This document shows positions 62,795 through 64,000 of a DNA stretch of 64,000 nt, piece by piece. The DNA is taken from assembly GCF_014645835.1 (NCBI RefSeq), contig NZ_BMMM01000003.1, forward strand, positions 62,001-126,000, given 5' to 3'. Origin of the DNA: Streptomyces albiflavescens (GTDB lineage Bacteria; Actinomycetota; Actinomycetes; Streptomycetales; Streptomycetaceae). Below the pieces are notes generated by a model, which searched no databases, was not told where the DNA came from, and was given only the letters and a program-made list of their open reading frames with translations. The position numbers were made by a program, and so were the translations under genes. How positions within the stretch are numbered: position 1 is the first letter of the stretch; the number at the start of each line of letters is the position of its first letter.

Positions 62795-62800
62795 CGCCGA

Positions 62801-62826
62801 GGGTGCCGCCGGGACCGGCGGCACCC
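62801..62826. terminator. terminator between convergent ABC-F and reductase genes
   Basis: GGGTGCCGCCGG (62801-62812) and CCGGCGGCACCC (62815-62826) are perfect 12-bp arms with a 2-nt centre between two convergent genes. Confidence 0.8.
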
Positions 62827-62840
62827 TGTCCCGGCCCGGT

Positions 62841-64000
62841 CTATGCGTCCCGGTACGCCTCCAGCAGCCGCAGCCACACCTCGCTCACCGTCGGATAGGA
62901 CGGGACGGCGTGCCACAGGCGGTTGACCGGCACCTCGCCCGCGACCGCGACGGACGCCGAGTGGATCAGCTCGCCCACGCCGGGGCCGACGAGGGTGAGG
63001 CCGAGAATGATCTCGCGGTCGCTGTCGACGACCATGCGGGCCTTGCCGCGGTACCCGTGCGCGTACAGGCCCGCGCCCGCCACCGAGGACATGTCCACGT
63101 CCACGGCCCGGACGCGGTGGCCGGCCTGTTCCGCCTCGGCGAGCGAGAGGCCCACGGCCGCGGCCTCCGGGTCGGTGAAGACGACCTGCGGGACGGCCGC
63201 GTGGTCGGCGGTCGCGGCGTGCGCGCCCCAGCGATCGGTCTCCAGGAGGGGTACTCCCGCGGCGCGGGCGGCGATGGCGGCGCCCGCGATCCGGGCCTGG
63301 TACTTGCCCTGGTGGGTGAGGAGCGCGCGGTGGTTCACGTCGCCGACCGCGTACAGCCACTCGCTGCCGACGACCCTGAGGCTGTCGTCGACGTCGAGCC
63401 ACGACCCCGGCTCCAGGCCGATCGTGTCGAGACCGATGTCGTCGGTGTGCGGCACTCGGCCAGTGGCGAAAAGGATCTCGTCGGCCTCGATACGGTCGCC
63501 GGTGTTCGTCAGGACCACCACGGTCGAGCCCTCGCGGGTCACCGAGGCCACCGAGGTACCGGTGCGCACCTCCGCGCCCGCCTCCTTCAGGGCTTCGGCG
63601 ACCAGTTCCCCGGCGAAGGGTTCCATGCGCGGCAGCAGCCCCTTGCCGCGGACGAGGACGGTGACCTGGGAGCCGAAGGCCTGCCAGGCCGTGGCCATCT
63701 CGGTGGCGACCACACCACCGCCCACCACGATCAACCGGCCGGGCGCGGCATGCGCGCTCGTGGCCTCGCGGCTGGTCCAGGGCTTGATCTGAGCGAGCCC
63801 GGGCAGATCGGGGAGCTGGGCGCGGGTGCCGGTGCACACGGCGACGGCGTGCCGGGCGGTCAGCCGGTGCTGTTCGCCGTCCGCTCCTTCGACGCTCACC
63901 GCGCGGGGTCCGGCCAGCCGTCCGTGTCCGCGGTACAGGACGGCTCCGATGCCGTTCAGCCAGTCGACCTGGCCGTCGTCCTTCCACTGGGAGGTGTAGT
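62841..64000 (-). CDS. FAD/NAD(P)-dependent disulfide-reductase-family protein, partial
   Basis: The C-terminal 386 codons are visible; the start lies beyond the right edge. The second Rossmann fold has LIVVGGGVVATEMATAWQAF, the FAD site has ADEILFATGRVPHTDDIGLD and WLYAVGDVNHRALLTHQGKY, and the C-terminal interface domain has VVFTDPEAAAVGLSLAEAEQ and WHAVPSYPTVSEVWLRLLEA. Family: dihydrolipoamide dehydrogenase/mercuric reductase. The N-terminal CxxxxC redox pair is outside the window. The C-terminal His-Pro-Thr dyad of true disulfide reductases appears as HAVPSYPT, giving moderate support for a variant substrate. Confidence 0.85.
   Translation of the reverse strand, partial: YTSQWKDDGQVDWLNGIGAVLYRGHGRLAGPRAVSVEGADGEQHRLTARHAVAVCTGTRAQLPDLPGLAQIKPWTSREATSAHAAPGRLIVVGGGVVATEMATAWQAFGSQVTVLVRGKGLLPRMEPFAGELVAEALKEAGAEVRTGTSVASVTREGSTVVVLTNTGDRIEADEILFATGRVPHTDDIGLDTIGLEPGSWLDVDDSLRVVGSEWLYAVGDVNHRALLTHQGKYQARIAGAAIAARAAGVPLLETDRWGAHAATADHAAVPQVVFTDPEAAAVGLSLAEAEQAGHRVRAVDVDMSSVAGAGLYAHGYRGKARMVVDSDREIILGLTLVGPGVGELIHSASVAVAGEVPVNRLWHAVPSYPTVSEVWLRLLEAYRDA

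Overview
The window is high-GC actinobacterial DNA, almost certainly a Streptomyces chromosome. Codon third positions are overwhelmingly G or C, starts are often GTG, and the gene families (SpoIIE-type phosphatase, ANTAR protein, SigB/F-type sigma factor, Tat-exported GH78 enzyme, pirin, FurA/KatG, LutABC) are typical of the genus. No rRNA, tRNA or CRISPR array was seen.

Region 1 (1-18.3 kb) is an L-rhamnose utilisation locus. A leftward operon encodes a sugar ABC importer (ATPase, two permeases, binding protein), rhamnose mutarotase and an exported seven-bladed-propeller protein that keeps the catalytic residue pattern of polysaccharide lyases. A LacI regulator begins at the left edge. A rightward operon encodes rhamnose isomerase, a fused rhamnulose-1-phosphate aldolase/dehydrogenase, rhamnulokinase and the LutABC lactate-oxidation complex. 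A large Tat-exported GH78 alpha-L-rhamnosidase faces the operon end. Four related palindromes (TGAAA-N2-TTTCA type) lie at the three promoters, so the locus looks like one LacI regulon that releases, imports and degrades rhamnose to DHAP and pyruvate.

Region 2 (18.3-38 kb) starts with the ATPase of a betaine/choline-type ABC importer and ends with the permeases and binding protein of such a system on the opposite strand. Between them is accessory DNA: an unrecognised three-gene membrane/lipoprotein cassette, a membrane-anchored M4-peptidase homologue that has lost its zinc ligands, a TPR remnant, an ISL3 transposase gene split by an IS5-like element that carries an ankyrin-repeat gene, and regulator/enzyme pairs (MarR/VOC, LysR/inositol-phosphatase-like, TetR/TetX-like). 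It also holds an FtsK fragment and a truncated XRE-cupin gene. The layout suggests that an inversion or insertion split a four-gene operon.

Region 3 (38-47.7 kb) holds an ABC/FtsX exporter pair, an ANTAR protein, a stress sigma factor, a deletion scar with DUF347 and IS630 remnants, a long-form GAPDH, and the divergent katG/furA pair with a 46-codon ORF between them.

Region 4 (47.8-64 kb) holds two paralogous sugar-binding lipoproteins. One is translationally coupled to a multidomain SpoIIE phosphatase, the other sits with its own ATPase and permease. Then come pirin, a MarR-type gene pair, a TPR protein, a BlaI-M56 deletion scar, a PepSY membrane protein, peptide deformylase followed by a 29-bp tandem repeat, an ABC-F ATPase with an apparent leader-peptide attenuator, and a partial flavin disulfide reductase at the right edge.
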